Source of the DNA: Serratia nevei
Lineage (GTDB): Bacteria; Pseudomonadota; Gammaproteobacteria; Enterobacterales; Enterobacteriaceae
NCBI RefSeq assembly: GCF_024160145.1
Contig: NZ_JAMYWQ010000008.1
Coordinates: forward strand, 1-64,000
Direction: 5' to 3'
Length of the DNA: 64,000 bases
The notes under the pieces were generated by a model. The model ran no database searches, was not told the origin of the DNA, and worked only from the letters and a program-made list of their open reading frames with translations. Numbering within the stretch: the first letter of the stretch is position 1; each line of letters begins with the position of its first letter. The position numbers and the translations under genes were made by a program. This document shows positions 18,621-28,626 of this stretch, piece by piece.

Positions 18621-21600
18621 GTGTTCCCCGCGCCAGCGGGGATAAACCGCGCGTACGGCATCAATAAGGCGGATGTCACCCGTGTTCCCCGCGCCAGCGG
18701 GGATAAACCGTTTTTCTGCGATGCGCAACGCACGTTGTTCTTGTGTTCCCCGCGCCAGCGGGGATAAACCGCCAGCGCACCGGGCGAGAAACTCGTCAGT
18801 GAGGTGTTCCCCGCGCCAGCGGGGATAAACCGCCAACAGGCAACACGCCAAGGGGTGAGCGATGCGTGTTCCCCGCGCCAGCGGGGATAAACCGAAGCCG
18901 AAAAAATTCGTCGGAGCAATGCGCCGCGTGTTCCCCGCGCCAGCGGGGATAAACCGATAGCCCATCTCTTTATCTTCGAGTTTTAATGGTGTTCCCCGCG
19001 CCAGCGGGGATAAACCGCCAAATCGGCATAGGAGGTGATTGGATACGGAGTGTTCCCCGCGCCAGCGGGGATAAACCGTGCCTCGATGTCGGTGCCGTTC
19101 AGCTCGAGGAGTGTTCCCCGCGCCAGCGGGGATAAACCGGCAGCACCGGCGGCTGAGCGGGCAGGGTATAGCGTGTTCCCCGCGCCAGCGGGGATAAACC
19201 GCTCCAGCTGTGCCGCCTCCGCTTTGCCGTTCAGTGTTCCCCGCGCCAGCGGGGATAAACCGCTTTCCTGCGTCTCAATATCTGCGCCGCCGGTGTGTTC
19301 CCCGCGCCAGCGGGGATAAACCGTTCTTTTATTTTATCTGGCGTATCATCACTTAGTGTTCCCCGCGCCAGCGGGGATAAACCGTCATTCGGATCCGCGC
19401 GGGCGATAGAAGCCAGGTGTTCCCCGCGCCAGCGGGGATAAACCGAAATTCAGCACCGAGGCGATGCGGCTGCTGATGTGTTCCCCGCGCCAGCGGGGAT
19501 AAACCGCTGGTCGTCAGCGACCTGTCGAACATCGAGGGGTGTTCCCCGCGCCAGCGGGGATAAACCGAGCATATGGTTGCTCTCTTTGAATCAAAAGTTG
19601 TGTTCCCCGCGCCAGCGGGGATAAACCGCCTCCTGCGGACTTTAAAATGCTCTGCTGCTTGTGTTCCCCGCGCCAGCGGGGATAAACCGCGCCCGCGCAT
19701 CTTGCGCGCCAGGTCGTCGTCGTGTTCCCCGCGCCAGCGGGGATAAACCGGGTGCCTGGCAACGTTCTGCATTCCGTTGGACGTGTTCCCCGCGCCAGCG
19801 GGGATAAACCGTTCTGGTAACTGTCCCGGAACCACGCGCGCACCGTGTTCCCCGCGCCAGCGGGGATAAACCGTCGGTAACGGTGCGCGCAACGTCATCA
19901 GGGATGTGTTCCCCGCGCCAGCGGGGATAAACCGCGATGGTGTTGATCTTCACATATTCCAGCACCGTGTTCCCCGCGCCAGCGGGGATAAACCGCAGCT
20001 GCACCCTGAATTATTCAATAAACCGGAGTGTTCCCCGCGCCAGCGGGGATAAACCGCCCCTGCCAGTGATAGACGGCCAGCACCCGGAGTGTTCCCCGCG
20101 CCAGCGGGGATAAACCGGCACGCTCGACGGCAACAGCGGCAGGCAGGACGTGTTCCCCGCGCCAGCGGGGATAAACCGCAGGCGCTTGGATATGAGCCAC
20201 ATATCGCGATGTGTTCCCCGCGCCAGCGGGGATAAACCGGCTTTCGCGGCGCTTAAATTGCCCGATTCGAAGTGTTCCCCGCGCCAGCGGGGATAAACCG
20301 CCAACACCACATACACCGTGAACGACAACGGCGTGTTCCCCGCGCCAGCGGGGATAAACCGTTGAACAACGGGCCTTGATATGCCTCTCTGACGTGTTCC
20401 CCGCGCCAGCGGGGATAAACCGTTCCGCTGTGGAGGGTGAGTCTGTTGAATATGGTGTTCCCCGCGCCAGCGGGGATAAACCGTCAACACGGTTCATCGG
20501 CAGGGCGAGAGTCAGGTGTTCCCCGCGCCAGCGGGGATAAACCGCCCACGGTGGTGTGGTTGTAGAACAACATGACGTGTTCCCCGCGCCAGCGGGGATA
20601 AACCGCCAACACCACATACACCGTGAACGACAACGGCGTGTTCCCCGCGCCAGCGGGGATAAACCGGGGCCAGATATGCTGGCAGCAGCGCCGGAGGGGT
20701 GTTCCCCGCGCCAGCGGGGATAAACCGGTTTTGAAAATAAAGTAGCAGCGACTTTTAATGTGTTCCCCGCGCCAGCGGGGATAAACCGGTTACACAGCAC
20801 CTTCTGATCCTTTGGTATTCCGTGTTCCCCGCGCCAGCGGGGATAAACCGATTGGAATGATCTCCGCGATTATCGGGCGAAGGTGTTCCCCGCGCCAGCG
20901 GGGATAAACCGGCGGTTCTCTTTGGATAGCAACCCCATAGTTAGTGTTCCCCGCGCCAGCGGGGATAAACCGAAGACCTGTCGATCCTCGCGAAGCACAT
21001 CGGCGTGTTCCCCGCGCCAGCGGGGATAAACCGCCGTCGCTACGGATGCGCAGCTCGAGCCAGTAGTGTTCCCCGCGCCAGCGGGGATAAACCGTTCGAG
21101 AAAACACCTTCAGATCGCCGCGCATCCGTGTTCCCCGCGCCAGCGGGGATAAACCGAACAAATGGATCAGTTCGACACCAGCTTGGCAGTGTTCCCCGCG
21201 CCAGCGGGGATAAACCGAATCGCGCCATGTTGTCCAGCGTGCCGTTGAAGTGTTCCCCGCGCCAGCGGGGATAAACCGAACTTCAACTCGATAGATGTCT
21301 GAGTCATCCCGTGTTCCCCGCGCCAGCGGGGATAAACCGCCATCCGCCAGCGCCTCAGTAAAACAGGTTGTGTGTTCCCCGCGCCAGCGGGGATAAACCG
21401 TAACAAACTCGCCCGCTCAACGAGACCACCAGGGTGTTCCCCGCGCCAGCGGGGATAAACCGCTTTGAAATCGGTGTTGGCTGAAATGGATAGACGTGTT
21501 CCCCGCGCCAGCGGGGATAAACCGCCTATCAGGATTCGGTGGGCGTCTGGACGATTGTGTTCCCCGCGCCAGCGGGGATAAACCGGCGACTATCACCGCG

Positions 21601-23356
21601 TATATTTCAACGGTGAAGTGTTCCCCGCGCCAGCGGGGATAAACCGTTTATCAATAACGATAAGCCCTCTGGATTTGTGTGTTCCCCGCGCCAGCGGGGA
21701 TAAACCGATTCGGTTATGATCTGCGCGTACAACAGCACAGTGTTCCCCGCGCCAGCGGGGATAAACCGGTCTTGCATTTACTTATCCTTTCGATTTGCCA
21801 GTGTTCCCCGCGCCAGCGGGGATAAACCGGAAACGGGCGAGTGCTTTGATGATGTCAATATGTGTTCCCCGCGCCAGCGGGGATAAACCGGATCCAGAGC
21901 ACCGCGCTTTTTTGTGGAAGAAGTGTTCCCCGCGCCAGCGGGGATAAACCGTGTTCATCGTCAGATCCCCAGCGCATCCGCTAGTGTTCCCCGCGCCAGC
22001 GGGGATAAACCGAATATGACTCACCAGATGGTTCGGACGCGCACGTGTTCCCCGCGCCAGCGGGGATAAACCGGTCGGCGATGCCCTTGGCGAGATTGAA
22101 GAGGCGTGTTCCCCGCGCCAGCGGGGATAAACCGCACCCTTTTAGCGCGCGGGCGAGGCGGGGGAGGTGTTCCCCGCGCCAGCGGGGATAAACCGGAACT
22201 TGCATATTTGAATGCATTAAATATGTTGTGTTCCCCGCGCCAGCGGGGATAAACCGGCCTGACTCGTACAAACAAATACGGTCAATTTGTGTTCCCCGCG
22301 CCAGCGGGGATAAACCGCTCACGTTGACGCTTGCGCTCAAGCCGCATTTGTGTTCCCCGCGCCAGCGGGGATAAACCGCCTGAATGGTAAACAGATTTCA
22401 TTGGGTAGTTGTGTTCCCCGCGCCAGCGGGGATAAACCGCAATTACAGGTCATGCTATTTCCCCTCCCGCAGTGTTCCCCGCGCCAGCGGGGATAAACCG
22501 CATCTGAGCGTGAGGATGTTCCCTTCGGTAACGTGTTCCCCGCGCCAGCGGGGATAAACCTCTGGCTCATCGCGGCGCCAGGGAAGAATTTTCGTGTTCC
22601 CCGCGCCAGCGGGGATAAACCGTTTTATGTAAAGAACACAAATCACCCACAACAAGTGTTCCCCGCGCCAGCGGGGATAAACCGGCTCTGGTTAACGGCG
22701 CGGTGGCGCTGGTGATGTGTTCCCCGCGCCAGCGGGGATAAACCGGGAAGAAGGATAAAAAGCGCGGTCGCCGCAATGTGTTCCCCGCGCCAGCGGGGAT
22801 AAACCGGGATCGTCTTGTTGGATTTGAACAGCGCCAGCGTGTTCCCCGCGCCAGCGGGGATAAACCGAACACAAATCACCCACACAATGCAGAATGCTAG
22901 TGTTCCCCGCGCCAGCGGGGATAAACCGCCAACCTATCCAACGGTGAGTTTGTGAGTACAGTGTTCCCCGCGCCAGCGGGGATAAACCGAAACAGCACTA
23001 GGGTATATTGTAGGCATCAGTGTGTTCCCCGCGCCAGCGGGGATAAACCGGAATACCGCCAGGCGCGTGCGGGCCTTTCTGTGTGTTCCCCGCGCCAGCG
23101 GGGATAAACCGCCCGCATCGAAGTGGGGTAAACGCGGCTACCGGTGTTCCCCGCGCCAGCGGGGATAAACCGCATGGTGAGGATATGGATGGGCTTCTGA
23201 CTGGCGTGTTCCCCGCGCCAGCGGGGATAAACCGATCGGCCGGCTGTCTGCCAGCGTCAGAAAAGCGTGTTCCCCGCGCCAGCGGGGATAAACCGAAATT
23301 GTACAAAATATCCTGACCTGGCTTGGCGTGTTCCCCACGCTAGTGGAGTAGGTGAT
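18621..23356 (+). CRISPR. CRISPR array 3 (type I-E), 77 repeats plus a decayed end
   Basis: 29-nt repeats with stem-loop CCCCGC-GCCA-GCGGGG start at 18621 and continue every 61-62 bp to 23267 (76 intervals). A degenerate repeat follows at 23328. No cas genes adjoin, so it depends on the operon at 1608-10180. The leader lies left, next to yhbS, so newest spacers are on the left. One spacer occurs twice (20301-20332 and 20606-20637), one is identical to an array 2 spacer (19874-19905), one differs by two bases from an array 2 spacer (22440-22471), and two overlap in sequence (22623 and 22868). The terminal repeat has stem bases CCCCAC and GTGG like array 1. Confidence 0.98.
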
Positions 23357-23421
23357 AACCTATTGAATTTTAATAGCTGTGCCGGCAACCAAAAAATCTG
23401 CAGAATTTCTACCGTACAGCC

Positions 23422-23715
23422 TCATACAGCTAATAAATACTCCAACGACAGCGGCGGGTGGTTCACCAGCCGCTCTTTTTGTATTTTGCTCAGCTGTTTG
23501 ACGCGGTATTCCAGCTTCAGCGCCGTTGAGCGATCCCCCACCTGGCAGTGAAACGCCAGCGTCAATTCCCCTTTGCCACGCAGCGCCTTGGCGCCTTTGC
23601 CGGCCTGATGCTGCGCCAGGCGGCGCGCCACGTCGGTGGTGATGCCGGTATACAGCATGCCGCTCGGTAAACGCAGCATGTAAAGGTGCCAGGGAGTGGG
23701 GGAAGTGTCGGTCAT
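23422..23715 (-). CDS. yhbQ: GIY-YIG nuclease-domain protein YhbQ
   Basis: 97 residues forming a single GIY-YIG module: [18 protein letters not shown] carries the first signature, then the R of VARRLAQHQ, and [11 protein letters not shown] with the conserved Glu. It belongs to the UPF0213/YhbQ family of small stand-alone nuclease-like proteins; E. coli YhbQ has reported DNA-cleavage activity. It converges on yhbS, from which array 3 separates it. Confidence 0.93.
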   Translation of the reverse strand: MTDTSPTPWHLYMLRLPSGMLYTGITTDVARRLAQHQAGKGAKALRGKGELTLAFHCQVGDRSTALKLEYRVKQLSKIQKERLVNHPPLSLEYLLAV

Positions 23716-23801
23716 CGTACGCCGTTTCGGTGGCCAGGGTCGGCGTATGATGGCATGTTCGCCATCACAATCCCATCCCCGGCCGCCGGTGTCTTACCGC
23801 G

Positions 23802-25118
23802 TTACCCCTTTTTTCCCGCCAGCTCGAAGCGCGGTGAGACGATGCCGTACAGCGTCCAGCCGAGGAAGGTGGCGATGGCGCCCCACATCATCGCTTCCTC
23901 ACCGGAGCTGTAGAGCGCGTAGAAGCTGTACAGCGCGCCGATGCCGGCGATGATATTGGCGATGCGCGCCTTGTTGTCCGGCACCTTCGCCACTTTCTGA
24001 ATAATGACCAGCGCCGCCATCGACAGGATGTAAGGGATGATGTTGGTCACCACCGCCAGGTTCACCAGCACGTTGAACTGCTTGTTCAGCGACGGGCTGA
24101 TGGTCATCAGCGACAGGCCGCTCTGGATGATGACGATGGTCAGCATGCCTTTAACCGGCGCGTCGGCCTTGCTCAGCTTGGAGAAGATTTTCGGGAAGAA
24201 GCCGCTGTCGGCGGAGGATTTGAACACCTGAGCGATGGTGAACTGCCAGCCGAGCAGCGAGCCGACGCAGGACATGACCATCAACGCCATGATGATCTTG
24301 CCGACCGTTGGGTTGAACATGTGCGAGAACGCCAGCCCGAACGGGGCGGTGGAGTTGGCCAGATCCATGTTCGGCACGATGCCGGCGATCACGTTGGTCG
24401 AAACGATATAGATCACCGCCGCGCTGAGGGTGCCGCCCAGTACGGCGATCGGCACGTTGCGCTCCGGGTTTTCCACCACGTCGGTGTTGGCGCAGGCGGA
24501 TTCCAGCCCCAGGAATGCCCACAGGGTCATCGAGATCGAGGCGCCGATGGCTTCGAAGGTCGGCACCTGATGCGGGTTCCAGGCGGCGACGTAGGCGCTG
24601 CCGCTGAACCAGTACCAGCCGATGACCGAGATGCCCACCACCGGAATGATCACGCCCCAGACGGTGATGCCGCTGATTTTGCCGGTGATGCGCGCACCGC
24701 CGAAGTTGGCGACGGTCGCCAGCCACAGCACGCCGATGGTGGCGATACAGATCCCGAGCGGGCTGAGCGTAGCGCCAAACAGCTCGGTGCCGTAGCCGAC
24801 GGCGGAAATGGCGATGGCGATGTTGGCGATCAGCAGCGAAACGCCGTAGGTGTAGTTCGCCATAAAGTTGCCCGATTTGCCGAAGGCGTATTCGGCGTAG
24901 CCGCCCATGCCGCCGGATTTACGGCTGAACATGCCGCATTTGGCGAAGGCGTAAGCCAGCGCCATCGAGCCGACGGCGGTCACCAGCCAGGAAACGATCG
25001 AAATCGTGCCCACTTCGGCCAGCTTGGTCGGCAGCATAATTATGCCGGAACCCATCATATTCACGGCGGTCAGGATCGTTAATTGCACGACCCCCATTTT
25101 ATTATTGGACTTACTCAT
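23802..25118 (-). CDS. potE: Putrescine-ornithine antiporter PotE
   Basis: Inner-membrane APC-superfamily exchanger that expels putrescine for ornithine, completing the acid-resistance cycle with SpeF. ATG 25118 (MSKSNNKMGVVQLT) aligns with the E. coli start; an ATG two codons upstream is possible. 438 residues, about 12 membrane segments. NMMGSGIIMLPTKLAEVGT (segment 1) and WAFLGLESACANTDVVENPERNVP are family hallmarks. It is the last gene of the speFL-speF-potE operon, 62 bp after speF. Confidence 0.97.
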   Translation of the reverse strand: MSKSNNKMGVVQLTILTAVNMMGSGIIMLPTKLAEVGTISIVSWLVTAVGSMALAYAFAKCGMFSRKSGGMGGYAEYAFGKSGNFMANYTYGVSLLIANIAIAISAVGYGTELFGATLSPLGICIATIGVLWLATVANFGGARITGKISGITVWGVIIPVVGISVIGWYWFSGSAYVAAWNPHQVPTFEAIGASISMTLWAFLGLESACANTDVVENPERNVPIAVLGGTLSAAVIYIVSTNVIAGIVPNMDLANSTAPFGLAFSHMFNPTVGKIIMALMVMSCVGSLLGWQFTIAQVFKSSADSGFFPKIFSKLSKADAPVKGMLTIVIIQSGLSLMTISPSLNKQFNVLVNLAVVTNIIPYILSMAALVIIQKVAKVPDNKARIANIIAGIGALYSFYALYSSGEEAMMWGAIATFLGWTLYGIVSPRFELAGKKG

Positions 25119-25180
25119 GATCATTTTCTCTTTTAGGATGCGATCCGGGCGGCGAGAATCATCGCCGCCCCGTAAGGTGA

Positions 25181-27343
25181 TTAATTTTTCATGACGTAGC
25201 CGTAAGCGCGGTTCCAGCCGTCCTCATCCTGTTGGATATAAACGCCCTGCAATTCCGGCGCGAATCCCGGCAATAAGTTGATGCCTTCTTCCAATGCCAG
25301 GAAATAACGCTGCGCGGCGCCGCCCCAAATTTCACCGGGCACCACGCACAGCACGCCCGGCGGGTAAGGCAGGGCGCCTTCGGCGGCGATGCGGCCCTCG
25401 GCTTTAGCCAGCGAGACCAATTCCACATTGCCGCGCACGAACTCGGTATTGGCGTCCTGCGGATTCATCACCACGCGCGGGAAATAACTTTTGCGGAACA
25501 TCTCTTTTTGCAGCTCTTTAACGTCGTAGCTGACGTAAAGGTCGTGCATTTCCTGGCACAGCTGGCGGATGGTGTAGTTTTGGTAGCGCTGCTGGTGGTT
25601 TTTATAGACCGCAGGCAGCACCTCGCTGAGCAGAGAGTTCTGCTCGATGTGCTTCTCGAAGCGGGCGATCAGGGCCACCAGATGCTGCATCTTGGCGATG
25701 TCTTCCGCCGGCGTCAGCAGGAACAGGATCGAGTTGAGATCGCATTTTTCCGGCACGATGCCGTTTTCACGCAGGTAGTTGGCCAGAATGGTCGCCGGGA
25801 TGCCGAATTCGCTGTAGCTGCCGGTGGCGGTATCGATGCCCGGCGTGGTGAGCAGCAGTTTGCACGGATCGACGAAGTACTGCGATTCGGCATAGCCCTC
25901 AAAGGCGTGCCATTTCTCGCCGGGCACGAAGTTGAAGAAGCGCAGATCGTTGGCCATCGCCGTGGTGTCATAGGCCTGCCACGGTTTGCCGTCGATCTGA
26001 TCCGGCACGAACGGTTTGATCATCGTACAGGTGTCCAGCAGCATTTTGCGCGCTTCGATCCCCACGCGCACGCACTCCTGCCACAGGCGCTGGCCGCTTT
26101 TGCCTTCGTGCATCTTGGCGTTGACGTCCAGCGCGGCGAACAGCGGATAGAACGGGCTGGTGGAGGCGTGCAGCATAAAGGCGTTGTTGAAGCGCTTGTG
26201 GTTGCAGTAGCGGCTCTGGCCCTTGATGTGCTTATCTTTTTTGTGGATCTGCGAGGTCTGCGAGAAACCGGCCTGCTGTTTGTGCACCGACTGGGTGACG
26301 ATGATGCCGGGATCGTTTTCGTTCAGCTCCAACAGCAGCGGCGAGCAGTCTTTCATCATCGGAATGAACTGCTCATAGCCCACCCAGGCGGAGTCGAACA
26401 GGATGTAATCGCACAGGTGGCCAATCTTGTCGACCACCTGGCGGGCGTTGTAGATGGTGCCGTCGTAGGTGCCGAGCTGGATGATCGCCAGGCGGAACGG
26501 GCGGGCTTCGTTGGCGCGTTCCGGCGCCACTTCGCGGATCTGTTGGCGCAGGTAGCGTTCGTCGAAGCAGTGCGCGTCGATGCCGCCGATAAAGCCGAAC
26601 GGGTTGCGGGCGGTTTCCAGGTAAACCGGCGTGGCGCCGGCCTGGATCAACGCGCCGTGGTGGTTGGATTTATGGTTGTTGCGGTCGAACAGCACCAGGT
26701 CGCCGCGCGTCAGCAGGGCGTTGGTCGCTACCTTGTTCGAGGCCGAGGTGCCGTTGAGCACGAAGTAGGTCTTGTCGGCGTTGAACACCTTGGCGGCGTG
26801 CTGCTGCGCGGCGCAAGGCGCGCCTTCGTGGATCAACAGATCGCCCAGTTTGACGTCGGCGTTGCACATGTCGGATCGGAAAAGCGTTTCGCCGTAGAAG
26901 TCGAAGAACTGGCGGCCCGCCGGGTGTTTGCGGAAGAACTCGCCGCCCTGGTGGCCGGGGCAGGCGAAGGTGGCGTTGCCCATTTCCACATACTGCGTCA
27001 GCGTGTTGAAGAACGGCGGCAGCAGCTCGCTCTCATATTTGGCGGCGGCGGCCTCCAGCTGTTTGCCGTAGAACTGGGTGTTCTTGCCGCACAGCTCAAA
27101 CACGCCGTGCAGCGCCGGCAGTACGGCGTTATCCAACTCTTCTTCGCAGCAGACGGCGACGAACAGCGGAATGTTCAGGCCGTGCTCTTCGATGCGCGCC
27201 AACATACCTTGCATGACGTCGTCTACCGACAGCACGATGGCGGCGACGTCATTAAAATCGCTGTGATGCACATCGACGATGTCGCGTTCAGTTTCAAAAC
27301 AGCCGAGGGTTTGGGTGTTGGCGGCAATTTTTAATTTTTTCAT
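25181..27343 (-). CDS. speF: Inducible ornithine decarboxylase SpeF
   Basis: PLP-dependent conversion of ornithine to putrescine, consuming a proton. ATG 27343 (MKKLKIAANT) is chosen over 27352 because it aligns with E. coli SpeF and its spacing to GAAG is better. 720 residues (E. coli 732). Domains: N-terminal wing (about 1-105), PLP core with the Schiff-base Lys in SVHKQQAGFSQ, and C-terminal domain (PPGVLCVVPGEIWGG). The C-terminus lacks the short E. coli tail. Expression should depend on the speFL leader upstream. Confidence 0.97.
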   Translation of the reverse strand: MKKLKIAANTQTLGCFETERDIVDVHHSDFNDVAAIVLSVDDVMQGMLARIEEHGLNIPLFVAVCCEEELDNAVLPALHGVFELCGKNTQFYGKQLEAAAAKYESELLPPFFNTLTQYVEMGNATFACPGHQGGEFFRKHPAGRQFFDFYGETLFRSDMCNADVKLGDLLIHEGAPCAAQQHAAKVFNADKTYFVLNGTSASNKVATNALLTRGDLVLFDRNNHKSNHHGALIQAGATPVYLETARNPFGFIGGIDAHCFDERYLRQQIREVAPERANEARPFRLAIIQLGTYDGTIYNARQVVDKIGHLCDYILFDSAWVGYEQFIPMMKDCSPLLLELNENDPGIIVTQSVHKQQAGFSQTSQIHKKDKHIKGQSRYCNHKRFNNAFMLHASTSPFYPLFAALDVNAKMHEGKSGQRLWQECVRVGIEARKMLLDTCTMIKPFVPDQIDGKPWQAYDTTAMANDLRFFNFVPGEKWHAFEGYAESQYFVDPCKLLLTTPGIDTATGSYSEFGIPATILANYLRENGIVPEKCDLNSILFLLTPAEDIAKMQHLVALIARFEKHIEQNSLLSEVLPAVYKNHQQRYQNYTIRQLCQEMHDLYVSYDVKELQKEMFRKSYFPRVVMNPQDANTEFVRGNVELVSLAKAEGRIAAEGALPYPPGVLCVVPGEIWGGAAQRYFLALEEGINLLPGFAPELQGVYIQQDEDGWNRAYGYVMKN

Positions 27344-27617
27344 TTTTCTCATTCTTCAGGCAAAGGCAGTCCGCCGGCAAATAATTCCATTTGCCGTTAA
27401 CGCCTTCACGAAAATAAAGGTGTGCGAGAACCCAGCGATGCCGAAAGGCATTAACTGTGTTCGCTGTTTTATTTAGCTTGGATGCGCTTGGCCGAAATTA
27501 AGAATGAATTGCGTGTCCTTCCCGGTTAGCGAGAAAGCGATATTATCACCGGCGTGCGGAGAATAAGTAAAAACGCAATGACACTCTTATCAACGGCGTA
27601 AGAGCGAGGGGAGAGGG
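27344..27617 (-). promoter_or_regulatory. speFL-speF intercistronic regulatory RNA region
   Basis: 274 bp between the speFL stop and the speF start. In E. coli and Salmonella this segment folds so that a Rho-dependent terminator and the speF start are opened only when the ribosome stalls on SpeFL with ornithine. Length and position fit. The structures were not folded. Confidence 0.65.
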
Positions 27618-27722
27618 TTATCTGTAGTTGAAGAATGCGAAGCTAAAGCAGCTGCGATGAGCCATCATCATAATATGGGTTGTGCGCCTGATGTGCGCCA
27701 TTTTTCGGTTATTGTTTTCCAT
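27618..27722 (-). CDS. speFL: Ornithine-sensing leader peptide SpeFL
   Basis: A 34-codon ORF reading MENNNRKMAHIRRTTHIM, then MMAHRSCFSFAFFNYR. E. coli SpeFL is also 34 residues and shares MENNNR, HIRRTTHIMM, AHR and the FFN end. The nascent peptide and the ribosome together form an ornithine-binding pocket, and the stall activates speF. Upstream GGTGG gives a ribosome site. The match in length, order and position is too strong to be chance. Confidence 0.95.
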   Translation of the reverse strand: MENNNRKMAHIRRTTHIMMMAHRSCFSFAFFNYR

Positions 27723-28155
27723 TTTCTAATCCACCTTGCTGAGTGAAAAGATGGCGCTATTTTAACGCAAGGTGGGCTAAAAATCGTGATAAAAGTCACA
27801 TAAATGCCGGTGTTTATAAATAACTATTCACCTGTTATGCAATGAGTTGCATAAACAGCGTTCAGGTGGGCTAACGGGCATGTAAACGAATTGCTAATCG
27901 GTGCTGGGCGGGCGGGCTAAATTGATGTTCCGCCAGGATGGGAACAATAAAACCGCTCGAATAACCGGTTGCATAACGATCAAATAAATCCGTCTTGTAT
28001 TTTTTATGTTATAAATCTGCTTTGGGCTTAATTTAATAAAAATGCAGTTATTGTGTTTTTATATTCAATTTGGTTTTTTGAGGATTATCGTTATTTGTGA
28101 CTCGCCTCAACAACGCAGGGTAAGATGAAGTGAGTGAACAGGGAGGCGAGTAACC
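27723..28155 (-). promoter_or_regulatory. speFL promoter region and gap to yhbP
   Basis: 433 bp without a gene, AT-rich for this chromosome. It should contain the leftward speFL promoter and, at its right end, the yhbP ribosome site. A palindrome TTATGCAA-tgag-TTGCATAA occupies 27835-27854, and TTGCATAA recurs at about 27969. No known operator consensus was assigned. Confidence 0.45.
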
Positions 28156-28596
28156 TTGAATACCCCAGAACAACGGCAGCAGATTGCGGATTTCATCGGC
28201 AAACAACACGTCTTGACGCTGTGCGCCGGCGACGGCCTCGACATGTGGTGCGCCAACTGTTTTTACGTGTTCGACGCCGCGGCGATGGCGCTGTGGCTGA
28301 TGACCGAACCGCACACCCGCCACGGCGGGCTGATGCTGAACAACGGCCGGGTGGTTGGCACCATCGCGCCGAAGCCGAAAAGCATCGCGCTGATCCGCGG
28401 CGTGCAGTACCGCGCCGAGGCGGTGCTGCTGAGCGGCGAAGAAGCCGAGGCGGCGCGCGCGCGTTACTGCAAGCGCTTCCCGATCGCCAGGGCGATGAAG
28501 GCCTCGGTTTGGCGGCTGGATCTGCACGAGGTGAAGATGACCGACAACACCCTCGGCTTCGGCAAGAAGCTGCATTGGGCGCGGTCTATACTTTAA
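28156..28596 (+). CDS. yhbP: UPF0306 protein YhbP
   Basis: 146 residues from a TTG start preceded by GGGAGG at a good distance; no ATG in frame fits. Pyridoxamine 5'-phosphate oxidase-like split-barrel protein. [40 protein letters not shown] and [13 protein letters not shown] all match E. coli YhbP. Function unproven, probably flavin or cofactor binding. It is divergent from speFL and sits 30 bp before yraR. Confidence 0.9.
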   Translation: MNTPEQRQQIADFIGKQHVLTLCAGDGLDMWCANCFYVFDAAAMALWLMTEPHTRHGGLMLNNGRVVGTIAPKPKSIALIRGVQYRAEAVLLSGEEAEAARARYCKRFPIARAMKASVWRLDLHEVKMTDNTLGFGKKLHWARSIL

Positions 28597-28626
28597 GTCG
28601 ACGTATTGATTACAACGGGAGATTGC

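Noticed and set aside
18602-23338. Long repetitive frames across array 3
   Set aside because: Same artefact as for the other arrays.
25508-27334. 608-codon open frame antisense to speF
   Set aside because: Shadow of a high-GC gene; Val/Ala/His/Gln-rich with no domain.
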